From Pseudomonadota bacterium (GTDB taxonomy: Bacteria; Pseudomonadota; Alphaproteobacteria; Rhizobiales; Kaistiaceae), in assembly GCA_023433185.1 (NCBI GenBank), contig JAEZEN010000003.1:1-17685 (forward strand): a stretch of DNA of 17,685 nucleotides, given 5' to 3'. Shown one piece after another: positions 17,378 to 17,685 of the stretch. The notes beneath the pieces are model-generated. The model saw only the letters and a program-made list of their open reading frames with translations. It was not told the origin of the DNA and searched no databases. The stretch's first letter is position 1. Each line of letters starts with the position of its first letter. A program made the translations under genes and the position numbers.

Positions 17378-17389
17378 ATCCCGCGGGAT
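17378..17389. repeat. Perfect 12-bp palindrome ATCCCGCGGGAT
   Basis: ATCCCG and CGGGAT are exact inverted halves without a spacer. It lies between the rlmH stop (20 bp away) and the TTGACA element (23 bp away). The position suits an operator for the envC-ctpA promoter. No T-tract follows, so a terminator is less likely. Confidence 0.4.
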
Positions 17390-17409
17390 TGAGGCGGAAG
17401 CGCGGTCTC

Positions 17410-17685
17410 TCAGTCCCGGTGATAGGGGTGGCCGGAGAGGATGGTGACGGCGCGGTAGAGCTGTTCCGCGAGGAGGATGCGCACGATCTGGTGGGGCCAG
17501 GTCATGGCGCCGAAGGCGAGGCGCAGGTCGGCTCGTTCCAGCACCGCGTCGCCGAGGCCGTCAGCACCGCCGATGGCGATCCCGAGGTCGCGGACCCCGC
17601 CGTCCCGCCAGCCGGCGATGCGGTCGGCGAAGGCGCGGCTGTCGAGGGCCCTGCCGCGCACGTCGAGGGCGACGAGCCTTGCCGC
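17410..17685 (-). CDS. rlmH: 23S rRNA pseudouridine-1915 N3-methyltransferase RlmH (partial, N-terminus off window)
   Basis: The visible 91 codons are the C-terminal part of the SPOUT-class enzyme that methylates pseudouridine 1915 of 23S rRNA; the family is about 155-160 residues long. The SAM-binding knot loop IGGADGLG and the C-terminal block [19 protein letters not shown], ending in GHPYHRD, are diagnostic. The GTG at 17661 is internal; the frame stays open to the window edge, so the real start lies to the right. It is followed by envC on the same strand after a gap of about 120 bp. Confidence 0.95.
   Translation of the reverse strand, partial: AARLVALDVRGRALDSRAFADRIAGWRDGGVRDLGIAIGGADGLGDAVLERADLRLAFGAMTWPHQIVRILLAEQLYRAVTILSGHPYHRD

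Overview
The window is very GC-rich (most hand-counted lines are 62 to 70 percent G+C). It carries ordinary alphaproteobacterial genes, most likely from the Hyphomicrobiales (Rhizobiales) or a close relative. The best clue is the right-hand block, read leftwards: rlmH (partial), envC, ctpA, rppH. That order is familiar from alphaproteobacterial chromosomes. No tRNA, rRNA, CRISPR array, transposase or phage gene was seen, and no gene is visibly broken.

Layout. (1) 1-2042: a divergent sugar/polyol pair, with a Tat-exported periplasmic sugar-binding protein (minus strand, running off the left edge) opposite a sorbitol-dehydrogenase-like SDR enzyme. (2) 2092-11993: a surface-polysaccharide locus in three transcription units. 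The minus-strand unit methyltransferase, GT4 glycosyltransferase, asparagine-synthase-type amidotransferase diverges from a single plus-strand GT4 glycosyltransferase. That gene converges on, and overlaps, a second minus-strand unit: WbpA-type nucleotide-sugar dehydrogenase, uronate-type 4-epimerase, then acyltransferase-3/SGNH. (3) 12372-13978: cofD-cofC, two genes of coenzyme F420 biosynthesis, overlapping by 4 bp. (4) 13989-17685: the housekeeping block rppH, ctpA, envC, rlmH.

How the genes work together. The dehydrogenase, epimerase and amidotransferase can be read as one path: UDP-GlcNAc to UDP-GlcNAcA, to UDP-GalNAcA, to the uronamide. This parallels the dehydrogenase/epimerase/amidotransferase sets known from some O-antigen loci. 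The two glycosyltransferases, the methyltransferase and the O-acyltransferase would assemble and decorate the glycan. No initiating sugar-phosphate transferase, flippase, polymerase or ABC exporter is in the window, so these genes must lie elsewhere. CofC and CofD make the activated phospho-acid and attach it to Fo. The genes for Fo synthesis (cofG/cofH) and glutamylation (cofE) are not here.

The most interesting points are the inferred uronamide pathway, the F420 pair sitting between a glycan locus and a cell-division/RNA-decay block, a Gly-to-Trp change in a usually conserved motif of the dehydrogenase, and several small repeats or palindromes in intergenic DNA. No wholly new system can be claimed from the sequence alone.
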